Assembly: GCF_009569385.1 (NCBI RefSeq)
Contig: NZ_WBOF01000001.1
Location: 3,668,001 to 3,732,000, forward strand
From: Streptomyces kaniharaensis
GTDB taxonomy: Bacteria; Actinomycetota; Actinomycetes; Streptomycetales; Streptomycetaceae
Direction of reading: 5' to 3'
DNA: 64,000 nucleotides
Part shown: one piece after another, positions 1 through 8,370 of the stretch
Layout of the letters: each line of letters begins with the position of its first letter
Position numbering within the stretch: the stretch's first letter is position 1
Position numbers and translations under genes: made by a program
Notes under the pieces: model-generated
The model's database searches: none
What the model saw: only the letters and a program-made list of their open reading frames with translations
Told to the model about the DNA's origin: nothing

Positions 1-192
1 ATCCTGACCGGCGACATCCCCTCGCCGGCCAACCCGCCGTCCGGCTGCCGCTTCCGCACCCGCTGCTGGAAGGCGGAGGAGCGCTGTTCCACCGAGGTCC
101 CGCTGCTGGCGGTGCCGTCGGTGCTGAAGGGCGCGGCCGCGCACCAGTCGGCCTGCCACTTCGCCGAGGTCCGGGAGACGGCTGCCGTCTGA
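1..192 (+). CDS. Oligopeptide ABC transporter ATPase, C-terminal end (partial)
   Basis: The frame is open from base 1 and stops with TGA at 190-192. The 63 visible residues match the C-terminal OppF/DppF extension: the [15 protein letters not shown] cysteine motif typical of oligopeptide/dipeptide ATPases, then a [10 protein letters not shown] segment. The same stretch recurs almost unchanged at the ends of the two complete ATPase genes near 6010-6150 and 12190-12330. This is therefore the last gene of a third, upstream copy of the importer operon. The Walker motifs lie outside the window. A stem-loop terminator follows at 207-245, so this operon ends here. Confidence 0.93.
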   Translation: MLTGDIPSPANPPSGCRFRTRCWKAEERCSTEVPLLAVPSVLKGAAAHQSACHFAEVRETAAV

Positions 193-206
193 TCCCCGTG
201 ACGCAT

Positions 207-245
207 CCGGAAGGGCTCGTGGCTCCGTGCCACGGGCCCTTCCGG
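207..245 (+). terminator. Terminator after upstream importer operon
   Basis: Inverted repeat with 16-nt arms (207-222 and 230-245), one G.T pair and a 7-nt loop, lying 14 bases after the stop codon of the partial ATPase. It separates that operon from the binding-protein gene at 381. There is no long T tract, as is usual in streptomycetes. Confidence 0.75.
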
Positions 246-380
246 CGCTCTGCCGATCCGGCACTGTGTCAACTCCACAGGGCGGTCGATGCACCCGTCC
301 GGGGGTACTCGACTCGCGCCGTCGACGGGGCGCCCTTCTCATGGGGTGTGATGCGACACACACCATGAGGAGGGACCTCC

Positions 381-2000
381 ATGCCCGTAGCCGCCCGTGC
401 TCGCTGGGTCCTCGCCGCTGCGACGTCCGTGGTCCTGGTGGCCACCGGGTGCAGCAGCGGCGGCGGCGGCAGCAGCTCGTCGGACACCAGCAAGACCTTC
501 AGCTACCAGAGCAGTGAGCCGCAGAACCCGTTGCAGCCGGCGAACTCCAACGAGACCGGTGGCGGTCGCATCATCGAGAACCTGTTCAAGGGACTGGTCG
601 ACTACGACCCGAGCACCGCCAAGCTCCGGAACCAGGTCGCTGACAAGATCGACACCAGTGACTCGCAGACCTTCACCGTCACGCTCAAGGACGGCTGGAA
701 GTTCCACGACGGCACCCCGGTGCACGCGAAGAACTTCGTGGACGCCTGGAACTGGGGTGCGACCACCAGCAACAACCAGATCAACAGCTCCTGGTTCTCG
801 GACATCGAGGGCTACAAGGACGTCCATCCGGCCAGCGGCCAGCCGGTGACGGACAAGATGTCCGGCCTGACCGTCACCGACGACCTGCACTTCACCATCA
901 AGCTGACCAACAAGGTCTCGTACTTCGAGTACAAGCTCGGCTACATCGCCTTCTCACCGCTGCCGGACGCGTTCTTCAAGGACCCGGCCGGGTTCGGGCA
1001 GAAGCCCGTGGGCAACGGGCCGTACCAGTTCGTCAGTTGGTCGCACAACCAGGAAGTGGTCACCAAGACCTTCCCGGACTACCAGGGCGTGGACAAGCCG
1101 AAGAACGGCGGCGTCATCTTCAAGATGTACAACACGTCCGAGGCCGCCTACGCCGACCTGCAGTCCAATAACCTGGACGTGATGGACCAGGTGCCGCCGT
1201 CCGCGCTGGCCACCTACAAGAACGACCTCGGCGACCGGGCCGTCGACGCCCCGCAGGGCGGCATCCAGAACATCGGGTTCACGCTCTACCAGGCCGACTG
1301 GTCCTCGCCCGACAAGGCCAAGGTCCGCCAGGGCCTGTCGATGGCGATCGACCGCGACACCATCACCAAGACGGTGCTCCAGGGCTCGCGCAAGCCGGCC
1401 AGCGCGTGGGTGGCCGAGGGCGTCGAGGGCTACAAGGCGGGCGCCTGCGGGGACTTCTGCAACTTCGACCCCGCCAAGGCCAAGGCGCTGATCACCGAGG
1501 GCGGCGGCGTCCCCGGCAACAAGGTGACCATCACCTACAACGCGGACGGCGGCCACAAGGAGTGGGTCGACGCGGTCTGCAACTCGATCCGGCAGAGCAC
1601 CGGCGTCGACTGTACCGGCGACCCGAAGCCCGACTTCAAGACCGCCCGTACGCTGATCAGCCAGCACCAGCTCAACGGTATCTTCCGTACCGGCTGGGTG
1701 CAGGACTACCCGCTGAACGCCAACTTCCTCGCCGACATCTACCGCACCGGTGCCGCCTCCAACGACACCGGGTACAGCAACCCCCAGTTCGACCAGCTCT
1801 CCAAGCAGGCCGACGAGGCCGCCAGCGTCGAGGCCACGGTCACCGGCTACCAGCAGGCCGAGGCGGTGCTGCCGAGCGGCATGCCGGCCATCCCGCTCTG
1901 GTACTACCGCACCAACTCGGGCTACTCGACCAAGGTGCAGAACGTGAAGTTCGACTCCTTCGGCAACCCGGCTTGGACGCAGGTCGAGGTCAAGGGCTGA
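381..2000 (+). CDS. Oligopeptide ABC transporter substrate-binding lipoprotein (SBP_bac_5)
   Basis: 539-residue extracytoplasmic binding protein that would capture oligopeptides and deliver them to the permeases encoded just downstream. Residues 1-23 are a lipoprotein signal peptide with a hydrophobic core and a VATGC lipobox, so Cys24 should be lipidated. A Gly/Ser linker follows (GGGGSSSS region), then the SBP_bac_5 body with typical blocks: EPQNPLQP near the N-terminus, FKGLVDYDP, KNFVDAWNWG and NGPYQFVSW. ATG 381 is preceded by AGGAGG at 366-371. It is the first gene of a five-gene operon. A paralogue opens the next operon at 6633. The peptide specificity cannot be read from the sequence. 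Confidence 0.95.
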   Translation: MPVAARARWVLAAATSVVLVATGCSSGGGGSSSSDTSKTFSYQSSEPQNPLQPANSNETGGGRIIENLFKGLVDYDPSTAKLRNQVADKIDTSDSQTFTVTLKDGWKFHDGTPVHAKNFVDAWNWGATTSNNQINSSWFSDIEGYKDVHPASGQPVTDKMSGLTVTDDLHFTIKLTNKVSYFEYKLGYIAFSPLPDAFFKDPAGFGQKPVGNGPYQFVSWSHNQEVVTKTFPDYQGVDKPKNGGVIFKMYNTSEAAYADLQSNNLDVMDQVPPSALATYKNDLGDRAVDAPQGGIQNIGFTLYQADWSSPDKAKVRQGLSMAIDRDTITKTVLQGSRKPASAWVAEGVEGYKAGACGDFCNFDPAKAKALITEGGGVPGNKVTITYNADGGHKEWVDAVCNSIRQSTGVDCTGDPKPDFKTARTLISQHQLNGIFRTGWVQDYPLNANFLADIYRTGAASNDTGYSNPQFDQLSKQADEAASVEATVTGYQQAEAVLPSGMPAIPLWYYRTNSGYSTKVQNVKFDSFGNPAWTQVEVKG

Positions 2001-2019
2001 GCAGGGCCCCCGCACCGGC

Positions 2020-2081
2020 CCCGCCCTCCCCGGACGGAGGGCGGGCCCCGGTCTCTCGGCCGACCGGCCCCGGCCGGTCGG
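2020..2081 (+). promoter_or_regulatory. Two intercistronic stem-loops between binding-protein and permease genes
   Basis: The 102-bp gap holds two GC-rich hairpins. One has 10-bp arms at 2020-2029 and 2036-2045. The other has 10-nt arms at 2060-2069 and 2072-2081. They sit before the AAGGAGG-type ribosome site (about 2090-2096) of the permease gene. In binding-protein-dependent importers such structures usually stabilise the upstream message or attenuate downstream transcription, giving more binding protein than membrane subunits. That role here is inferred. Confidence 0.6.
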
Positions 2082-2102
2082 GCACCTAGGAAGGAGGCTC
2101 GG

Positions 2103-3029
2103 ATGGGCAGTTACGTCCTGCGGCGGGTGCTGCAGATGATCCCGGTGTTCTTCGGCACCACGCTGCTGATCTTCCTGATGGTCTACACACTGCCCGGCGA
2201 CCCGGTGTCGGCGCTGTTCGGCCAGAAGGCCGCCGACCCGGCCGTGGTGGCCAGCATCAAGCACAAGTACTACCTCGACCAGCCGATCTGGAAGCAGTAC
2301 CTGCACTACATGGGGAACCTCTTCCAGGGGGACTTCGGGACCAGCTTCACCGGGCGCCCGGTCAGCGACATCATGGCGGACGCCTTCCCCGTCACCATCC
2401 GGCTGGCGCTGCTGGCCTTCGCGTTCGAGATCGTCTTCGGTCTCTGCCTGGGCCTGCTCTCGGGTCTGCGGCGCGGCAGCGTCCGGGACACCCTGGTGCT
2501 CCTCCTCACCCTGCTGGTGATCTCGATCCCGGTCTTCGTGCTGGCCTACATCGCCCAGACGATCTTCGCCACGAACCTGGGCTGGGTGACACCGACGGTC
2601 CAGGACTCCACCGACCTCTCCCAGCTGATCCTGCCCGCGATCGTGCTCGGCTCGCTCTCGCTCGCGTTCGTCGCCCGGCTCACCCGCACCTCCATCGGCG
2701 AGAACCTGCGGGCCGACTACATGCGCACGGCGGTCGCCAAGGGCCTGCCGCGACGGACCATCATCTCCCGCCACCTGCTGCGCAACTCGCTGATCCCGGT
2801 GGTCACCTTCCTCGGCACCGACCTCGGCGCGCTGATGGGCGGTGCGATCGTCACCGAGGGCATCTTCAACGTGCAGGGCGTCGGCAACGTGCTGTACCGG
2901 GCGATCAACCAGAAGGAGGGGCCGACGGTGGTTGGCATCGTGACCGTCCTGGTGATCGTCTACCTGGTCGCCAGCCTCCTCGTCGACCTGCTCTACGCGG
3001 TCCTGGACCCGAGGATCCGCTATGCCTGA
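2103..3029 (+). CDS. Oligopeptide ABC transporter permease, DppB/OppB type
   Basis: 308 residues, the usual length for DppB. The N-terminus carries the family motif YVLRRVLQMIPVFFG forming membrane segment 1. A periplasmic loop follows, then a BPD_transp_1 domain with about five further segments. The EAA loop is visible around ADYMRTAVAKGLPRRTI, which contacts the ATPases in the cytoplasm. The C-terminus ends in the conserved LLYAVLDPRIRY. An AAGGAGG site lies about 7 bases upstream of ATG 2103. The stop overlaps the next permease by 8 bases, indicating translational coupling. Confidence 0.95.
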   Translation: MGSYVLRRVLQMIPVFFGTTLLIFLMVYTLPGDPVSALFGQKAADPAVVASIKHKYYLDQPIWKQYLHYMGNLFQGDFGTSFTGRPVSDIMADAFPVTIRLALLAFAFEIVFGLCLGLLSGLRRGSVRDTLVLLLTLLVISIPVFVLAYIAQTIFATNLGWVTPTVQDSTDLSQLILPAIVLGSLSLAFVARLTRTSIGENLRADYMRTAVAKGLPRRTIISRHLLRNSLIPVVTFLGTDLGALMGGAIVTEGIFNVQGVGNVLYRAINQKEGPTVVGIVTVLVIVYLVASLLVDLLYAVLDPRIRYA

Positions 3030-4020
3030 CATCCACGACGAGGACTCGTACGAGCCGCACCCCAAGCCCGGCATCTCGCGTCTCGACTACGCGGGGGAAC
3101 AGGGCATGGCGGTCGAGCAGGAGACGCTGGTCGAGACCGACGTGATCAAGCGGGAGGACGCCCGCAGCCTCTGGGGCGACGCCTGGCAGGACCTCAGGCG
3201 GCGTCCGATCTTCCTGATCTCGGCGGTGCTGATCCTGCTGCTGATCCTGATGGCGATCTTCCCGTGGGCGTTCACCGACGCCGACCCGCGCAAGGCCGAC
3301 CTGGTGCACGACTACCTCAAACGGCCGGACTGGAGCGACGTCTTCGGGGCCGGCTGGTTCGGCTACGACGCGCAGGGCCGGTCGATCTACGCCCGGGTGG
3401 TGTACGGCGCCCGCGCCTCGATCACCGTCGGCATCTTCGTGACCGCGTCGGTCACCGTGCTCGGCGGGCTGACCGGCATGATCGCCGGGTACTTCGGCGG
3501 CGGCGTGGACGCGGTGCTCTCCCGGATCATCGACATCTTCTTCGGCATCCCGCTGCTGCTCGGCGCGCTGGTGCTGCTGAACGCCTTCCACACCCGCACG
3601 GTCTGGAGCGTGGTCATCGCGCTCGCCGTCCTGGGCTGGACCCAGATCGCCCGCGTCATGCGCGGCGCGGTGCTGACCGTCAAGCAGTCCGACTACGTGG
3701 TGGCCGGACGGGCGCTCGGGGCCGGGACCGGACGGCTGATGTTCCGGCACATCCTGCCGAACGCGATCGCCCCGGTGATCGTGGTCGCCACCATCGCGCT
3801 CGGCGGCTACATCGCGACCGAGGCCACGCTGAGCTTCCTCGGCATCGGCCTGCAGGACCCGACGATCTCCTGGGGCATCGACATCTCCTCGGCCCAGAAG
3901 GTGATCCGGACGGCGCCGTACGTGCTGTTCTTCCCGGCCGCGGCGCTGTCCATCACCGTGCTGGCCTTCATCATGCTGGGCGACGCCGTGCGCGACGCCC
4001 TCGACCCGAAGCTTCGCTGA
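3022..4020 (+). CDS. Oligopeptide ABC transporter permease, DppC/OppC type
   Basis: 332 residues. A long cytoplasmic N-terminus of about 65 residues precedes the OppC_N segment (RRRPIFLISAVLILLLILMA), followed by the BPD_transp_1 domain. The EAA-type loop is in SDYVVAGRALGAGTGRLMF. The tail LGDAVRDALDPKLR is the DppC hallmark. It pairs with the DppB-type permease encoded immediately upstream to form the membrane channel. ATG 3022 lies inside the end of the preceding gene, an 8-base overlap that is repeated exactly in the paralogous operon at 9308. Confidence 0.95.
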   Translation: MPDIHDEDSYEPHPKPGISRLDYAGEQGMAVEQETLVETDVIKREDARSLWGDAWQDLRRRPIFLISAVLILLLILMAIFPWAFTDADPRKADLVHDYLKRPDWSDVFGAGWFGYDAQGRSIYARVVYGARASITVGIFVTASVTVLGGLTGMIAGYFGGGVDAVLSRIIDIFFGIPLLLGALVLLNAFHTRTVWSVVIALAVLGWTQIARVMRGAVLTVKQSDYVVAGRALGAGTGRLMFRHILPNAIAPVIVVATIALGGYIATEATLSFLGIGLQDPTISWGIDISSAQKVIRTAPYVLFFPAAALSITVLAFIMLGDAVRDALDPKLR

Positions 4021-4036
4021 GCGAGGGGAGCGCATC

Positions 4037-5089
4037 ATGACCACAGCCGCGGACACCACCAGGCCCGCGCGGGAGGCGCCGTACGAGGGGCCGCTGCTCG
4101 ACGTGCGTGACCTGCACGTCGAGTTCGTCACCCGGGACGGCGTGGCCCGGGCGGTCAACGGGGTCGACTACAGCGTCCGGGCCGGGGAGACGCTGGCGGT
4201 GCTGGGCGAGTCCGGGTCGGGCAAGTCGGTGACCGCGCAGGCGATCATGGGCATCCTGGACATGCCGCCGGCCCGCATCCCGCGCGGCGAGATCCGTTTC
4301 CGCGGCCAGGACATGCTGAAGATGGGCAAGGAGGAGCGGCGGCGGATCCGCGGCGGGAAGATCGCGATGATCTTCCAGGACGCGCTCTCCTCGCTCAACC
4401 CGGTGCTCAGCGTGGGCTTCCAGCTCGGCGAGATGTTCCGGGCCCACCAGGGCGCGTCCCGCCAGGAGGCCAAGGAGAAGGCCGTCGAGCTGATGGACCG
4501 GGTGCGCATCCCGGCCGCCAAGGAGCGGGTGAACGACTACCCGCACCAGTTCTCGGGCGGCATGCGCCAGCGCATCATGATCGCGATGGCGCTGGCCCTG
4601 GAACCGGACCTGATCATCGCGGACGAGCCGACCACCGCGCTGGACGTGACCGTCCAGGCCCAGGTGATGGACCTGCTGGCCGAGTTGCAGGCCGAGTACC
4701 ACATGGGGCTGATCCTGATCACCCACGACCTCGGCGTCGTCGCCGACGTCGCGGACAAGATCGCCGTGATGTACGCCGGTCGCATCGTCGAGACGGCGCC
4801 GGTGCACGAGCTGTACGCGCGGCCCGCCCACCCGTACACCCGCGGCCTGCTGGACTCGATCCCGCGGCTGGACCAGAAGGGCCGGGAGCTCTACGCGATC
4901 AAGGGCCTGCCGCCGAGCCTGCTGCGGATCCCCAAGGGCTGCGCCTTCAACCCGCGTTGCCCGCGGGCGCAGGACATCTGCCGGGTCGAGGTGCCGGAGC
5001 TGTTCCAGGTGACCGAGGAGGACGGCACCGCCCTGCCCGGGCGGGGCAGCGCCTGCTTCTTCTGGAAGGAGACCCTCCATGACCGCTGA
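4037..5089 (+). CDS. Oligopeptide ABC transporter ATPase, DppD/OppD type
   Basis: 350 residues. Walker A is GESGSGKS near residue 57, the signature is FSGGMRQR, and Walker B is [12 protein letters not shown], followed by the switch histidine in ITHDLGVV. The C-terminal oligo_HPY extension has the [15 protein letters not shown] cysteine cluster that can bind an Fe-S centre in this family. It powers import together with the DppF-type subunit. ATG 4037 follows a GAGGGGAGC site. It shares perfect 90-bp and 63-bp DNA tracts with the paralogue at 10253 (see repeats). It overlaps the next gene by 11 bases. Confidence 0.96.
   Translation: MTTAADTTRPAREAPYEGPLLDVRDLHVEFVTRDGVARAVNGVDYSVRAGETLAVLGESGSGKSVTAQAIMGILDMPPARIPRGEIRFRGQDMLKMGKEERRRIRGGKIAMIFQDALSSLNPVLSVGFQLGEMFRAHQGASRQEAKEKAVELMDRVRIPAAKERVNDYPHQFSGGMRQRIMIAMALALEPDLIIADEPTTALDVTVQAQVMDLLAELQAEYHMGLILITHDLGVVADVADKIAVMYAGRIVETAPVHELYARPAHPYTRGLLDSIPRLDQKGRELYAIKGLPPSLLRIPKGCAFNPRCPRAQDICRVEVPELFQVTEEDGTALPGRGSACFFWKETLHDR
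4180..4269 (+). repeat. 90-bp tract identical to 10444-10533
   Basis: Perfect DNA identity, third codon positions included, around the Walker A region of the two DppD-type genes. A second perfect 63-bp tract is 4356-4418 against 10620-10682. Both pairs have the same 6264-base offset, while flanking codons differ freely. Confidence 0.9.
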
Positions 5090-6224
5090 CGGGCAGACGC
5101 CCGACGAGGCCGGTACGCCGGGGGAGGCGGTACCGGAGGAGATCGCCTTCACCCAGGAGGTGCCGCGCGTCGAGCCGATCCTCGAAGTCCGGGACCTCGT
5201 CAAGTACTTCCCGCTCACCACGGGCGTCGTGCTCAAGAAGCAGGTCGGCGCCGTGAAGGCGGTCGACGGGGTCAGCTTCGACCTGATGCAGGGCGAGACG
5301 CTGGGCATCGTCGGCGAGTCTGGGTGCGGGAAGTCCACGCTGGCCAAGGTGCTGATGAACCTGGAGCCGGCCACGGGGGGATCGGTCCGGTACAAGGGCG
5401 AGGAGATCTCCAGGCTGTCGGGGGCGGCGCTGAAGGCGGTGCGCCGGAACATCCAGATGGTGTTCCAGGACCCGTACACCTCGCTGAACCCGCGCATGAC
5501 GGTCGGCGACATCATCGGCGAGCCGTACGAGATCCACCCGGAGGTGTCGCCGAAGGGCAACCGCCGCAAGGCCGTTCAGGATCTGCTGGACGTGGTCGGG
5601 CTCAACCCCGAGTACATCAACCGGTATCCGCACCAGTTCTCCGGCGGTCAGCGTCAACGCATCGGCATCGCAAGGGGGTTGGCGCTCAAGCCGGAGGTCA
5701 TCATCTGTGACGAGCCGGTGTCGGCGCTCGACGTGTCGGTGCAGGCGCAGGTGGTCAACCTGCTGGATCAGCTCCAGGGCGAGTTCAACCTGTCGTACAT
5801 GTTCATCGCCCACGACCTCTCGATCGTCCGGCACATCTCGGACCGGGTCGGCGTGATGTACCTCGGCAAGGTGGTCGAGATCGGCACCGACGCGGAGATC
5901 TACGACCACGCCACGCACCCGTACACCCAGGCGCTGCTTTCGGCCGTGCCGGTGCCGGACCCGACGGCGCGGGAGTCGCGGGACCGGATCGTGCTCACCG
6001 GGGACGTGCCCTCGCCGGCGAACCCGCCGTCCGGCTGCCGGTTCCGGACCCGGTGCTGGAAGGCGCAGCAGAGGTGCGTGGTGGAGGTCCCGCTGCTGGT
6101 GGCGCCGCCGTGGCTGGACGGGCCGGCGCGGCACGCGTCGGCGTGCCACTTCGCCGCGGAGCGCGAGAACGATCAGGGCGGGCAGAACGGGCAGAACGGG
6201 CAGGGTGGCCCGGTGGCCGGGTAA
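5079..6224 (+). CDS. Oligopeptide ABC transporter ATPase, DppF/OppF type
   Basis: 381 residues. An N-terminal extension of about 30 residues (acidic, Pro-rich) precedes the ATPase fold. Walker A is GESGCGKS, the signature is FSGGQRQR, and Walker B is VIICDEPVSALD; the H-loop is FIAHDLSIV. The C-terminal motif [15 protein letters not shown] is shared with the partial gene at base 1. The extreme C-terminus is a Gly/Gln/Asn run (GGQNGQNGQGG) absent from the paralogue at 11343. ATG 5079 lies inside the DppD-type gene with AAGGAG upstream. This is the last gene of the operon; a terminator follows at 6260-6290. Confidence 0.96.
   Translation: MTADGQTPDEAGTPGEAVPEEIAFTQEVPRVEPILEVRDLVKYFPLTTGVVLKKQVGAVKAVDGVSFDLMQGETLGIVGESGCGKSTLAKVLMNLEPATGGSVRYKGEEISRLSGAALKAVRRNIQMVFQDPYTSLNPRMTVGDIIGEPYEIHPEVSPKGNRRKAVQDLLDVVGLNPEYINRYPHQFSGGQRQRIGIARGLALKPEVIICDEPVSALDVSVQAQVVNLLDQLQGEFNLSYMFIAHDLSIVRHISDRVGVMYLGKVVEIGTDAEIYDHATHPYTQALLSAVPVPDPTARESRDRIVLTGDVPSPANPPSGCRFRTRCWKAQQRCVVEVPLLVAPPWLDGPARHASACHFAAERENDQGGQNGQNGQGGPVAG
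5560..5753 (+). repeat. 194-bp tract matching 11737-11930 with one mismatch
   Basis: Bases 5560-5707 and 11737-11884 are identical (148 bp). After one T/C difference the match continues to 5753/11930. The tract covers the signature and Walker B regions of the two DppF-type genes and includes rare synonymous choices (for example CAAGGGGGTTGG). Outside it the genes diverge, which suggests recent gene conversion between paralogues. Confidence 0.9.
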
Positions 6225-6259
6225 CAATTCGGCCGACGTCGCAGCGGCGGCGCGAACCC

Positions 6260-6290
6260 AGGGCGCGTCCTCGAATCGAGGGCGCGCCCT
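6260..6290 (+). terminator. Terminator between the two complete importer operons
   Basis: Arms 6260-6273 and 6277-6290 form a 14-bp stem with one G.T pair and a 3-nt loop, 36 bases after the last ATPase gene of the first operon. Confidence 0.75.
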
Positions 6291-6369
6291 CCGCTGTGCT
6301 GCGGAAACGCCCGGGAAAAGATCAATTACGCCTCGTAAACGCGCGAATACCGGAGATCGCCGTCCGCCA

Positions 6370-6397
6370 TCCGGAATCCGGAACGGATAATTCCGGA
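6370..6397 (+). promoter_or_regulatory. Possible operator: tandem TCCGGAA plus inverse
   Basis: TCCGGAA at 6370-6376 and 6377-6383, TTCCGGA at 6391-6397. The arrangement gives a direct and an inverted pair in the A+T-richer part of the leader of the operon starting at 6633. The binding protein, if any, is unknown. Confidence 0.35.
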
Positions 6398-6632
6398 CGC
6401 GATATGCGGGAATTTGGCGAGCATTGTCCGGCCTGGCCTGAGCATGTAATTGAAAAGAGACGTGACGTGGATTCCGAAAAGTGGGTCGGGTGATCGATAG
6501 TTGCTCTGCGTGTTTCAGTGGCCACCTCGCCAACTGCGCGGATCGGCCCTGGGATGTCGACCTCGCCATGCCCGGCACACCGAGTGGCGGGGCGCCGTTC
6601 GTTCGTAAGCCCCCAAATCGAGGAGCAGTTGA

Positions 6633-8276
6633 ATGAGGCTCACCAAGACGATGCGCCTGACCGCGACGGCCGCGTGTGCGGCACTGGCGATCTCCGCGTG
6701 CAGCACCGGTGGCGACGGCAAGAAGGCCTCGGACCAGGCGAGCGGCGGGAGCGGAAAGACGGGCGGCTCGATCAGCATCGAGTCGGGTGAGCCGCAGAAC
6801 GGCCTGGTGCCGCAGAACACCGCGGAGTCCGAGGGCTCCCAGGTGGAGTACGCGCTCTTCGCCGGCCTGGTCGACTACGATCCCAAGACCAGCGCGCCGC
6901 GGCTGAGCGTCGCCGAGTCGATCGAGACCCCGGACTCCAAGGTCTGGACGATCAAGCTCAAGGACGGCTACACCTTCCACAACGGCGAGAAGGTCACCGC
7001 GCAGTCCTTCGTCGACGCCTGGAACTGGGGCGCCGACCAGACCAACGCGGCGCAGGCCCTGCCGTTCTTCGACAAGATCGAGGGCTCCGAGGAGCTGGCC
7101 CCGGGCAAGGACAAGACGCCCACCGCCAAGCAGCTCAAGGGCCTCAAGGTGGTCGACGACAAGACCTTCACCGTCACCCTCAAGGACCCGTTCTCGCAGT
7201 TCAAGACCATGCTCGGGTACAACGCCTTCTACCCGCTCCCGAAGGCGTTCTTCAACGACCCGAAGGCATTCGGTGACAACCCGATCGGCAACGGGCCGTT
7301 CCAGATGGACGGCCCCTGGCAGCACAACAGCCAGATCAAGGTCAAGCGCTACGACAAGTTCCCGGGCAAAAAGGCCAAGCTCGATTCGGTCACCTTCAAG
7401 ATTTACGACAAGCTGGAAACCTCGTACAACGACCTTCGCGCGGACAACATCCAGATCACCAACAAGCTGCCGATCTCGGCGATGTCGACGGTCTCCCAGG
7501 AGTTCGGTGACCGGTACATCTACAAGCCGGAATCCGGGGTCGGTTACATCGGCTTCCCGATCGCCACCAACCCGGCGTTCGCGAAGCCCGAGCTGCGCAA
7601 GGCGATCTCGATGGCGATCGACCGCGAGGCGATCACCAAGACCATCTTCTCCGGCACCCGCAAGCCGGCCGACGACTTCATCAGCCCGATCATTCCGGGC
7701 TACCGGCAGGGCGCCCTCGGCGAGGCCGCCAAGTACAACCCGGCGAAGGCGAAGGAGCTGTACGCCCAGTCCGGCGGCCTGCCCGGCAACAAGCTGGAGA
7801 TCGGCTACAACGCGGACGGCGGCCACAAGGAGTGGATCGAGGCCGTCGGCAACCAGCTGAAGAACAACCTCGGCCTCGACGTCACCTTCAAGCCCTTCGA
7901 GAAGTTCGGCAAGATCCTCGACGCGCTCGGCAAGAAGGAGTACTCCGGCGCCTTCCGCATGGCCTGGCAGATGGACTACCCGTCCATCGAGGACTACCTC
8001 CGCCCGATCTTCTCGAAGATCGCCATCGAGAACGGCTCCAACTACGGCGGCTACGTCAACGAGGACTTCGAGTCGCTGCTCGCCAAGGCCGACAGCGCGA
8101 AGACGGAGGAGGAGGGCCTGAAGCTGTACCAGCAGGCCGACGACGTCCTGATCAAGGACCTGCCGTACATCCCCGTGTACACCTACATGACCTCCGGGGC
8201 GTACACCAAGGGCGTCAAGAACGTGGTCATCGACTCCCAGAACCGGATCGACCTGGCCGGAGTCGAGCTCGCCTAA
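6633..8276 (+). CDS. Oligopeptide ABC transporter substrate-binding lipoprotein (SBP_bac_5)
   Basis: 547 residues, paralogous to the protein at 381. The signal peptide ends in the lipobox ISAC, so Cys23 is the lipidated residue. The mature part has the same family blocks (ESGEPQNGL, FAGLVDYDP, FVDAWNWGADQ, NGPFQMDGPW) and a conserved YNADGGHKEW segment found in both proteins. It is noticeably richer in lysine than its neighbour, which could reflect a different peptide preference. ATG 6633 follows GAGGAG. It starts the second five-gene operon after a long control region, so it is probably regulated separately from the first operon. Confidence 0.95.
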   Translation: MRLTKTMRLTATAACAALAISACSTGGDGKKASDQASGGSGKTGGSISIESGEPQNGLVPQNTAESEGSQVEYALFAGLVDYDPKTSAPRLSVAESIETPDSKVWTIKLKDGYTFHNGEKVTAQSFVDAWNWGADQTNAAQALPFFDKIEGSEELAPGKDKTPTAKQLKGLKVVDDKTFTVTLKDPFSQFKTMLGYNAFYPLPKAFFNDPKAFGDNPIGNGPFQMDGPWQHNSQIKVKRYDKFPGKKAKLDSVTFKIYDKLETSYNDLRADNIQITNKLPISAMSTVSQEFGDRYIYKPESGVGYIGFPIATNPAFAKPELRKAISMAIDREAITKTIFSGTRKPADDFISPIIPGYRQGALGEAAKYNPAKAKELYAQSGGLPGNKLEIGYNADGGHKEWIEAVGNQLKNNLGLDVTFKPFEKFGKILDALGKKEYSGAFRMAWQMDYPSIEDYLRPIFSKIAIENGSNYGGYVNEDFESLLAKADSAKTEEEGLKLYQQADDVLIKDLPYIPVYTYMTSGAYTKGVKNVVIDSQNRIDLAGVELA

Positions 8277-8307
8277 CCCTGTCGCACCCCCTGGCCGGTA
8301 CGCCGAT

Positions 8308-8336
8308 GGGCGGCGCGGGTGATCCCCGCGCCGCCC
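8308..8336 (+). promoter_or_regulatory. Intercistronic stem-loop after binding-protein gene
   Basis: Perfect 12-bp stem (8308-8319 with 8325-8336, 5-nt loop), extendable by a wobble and an A-T pair. It occupies the same place as the hairpins at 2020-2081 in the first operon, so the two operons share this layout. Confidence 0.65.
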
Positions 8337-8370
8337 GTCACGGGCGTGCCCCGAACCGCGAGGAGGCCGC

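Larger units (their letters stand above)
6225..6632 (+). promoter_or_regulatory. 408-bp intergenic control region between two importer operons
   Basis: It begins with a terminator stem-loop (6260-6290). The part after about 6300 is clearly richer in A+T than its surroundings. At 6370-6397 the heptamer TCCGGAA occurs twice in tandem and is then met by its inverse TTCCGGA, a possible operator. An AAATCGAGGAGCAG ribosome site precedes ATG 6633. I cannot identify a certain -10/-35 pair. No convincing gene is present. Confidence 0.55.
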
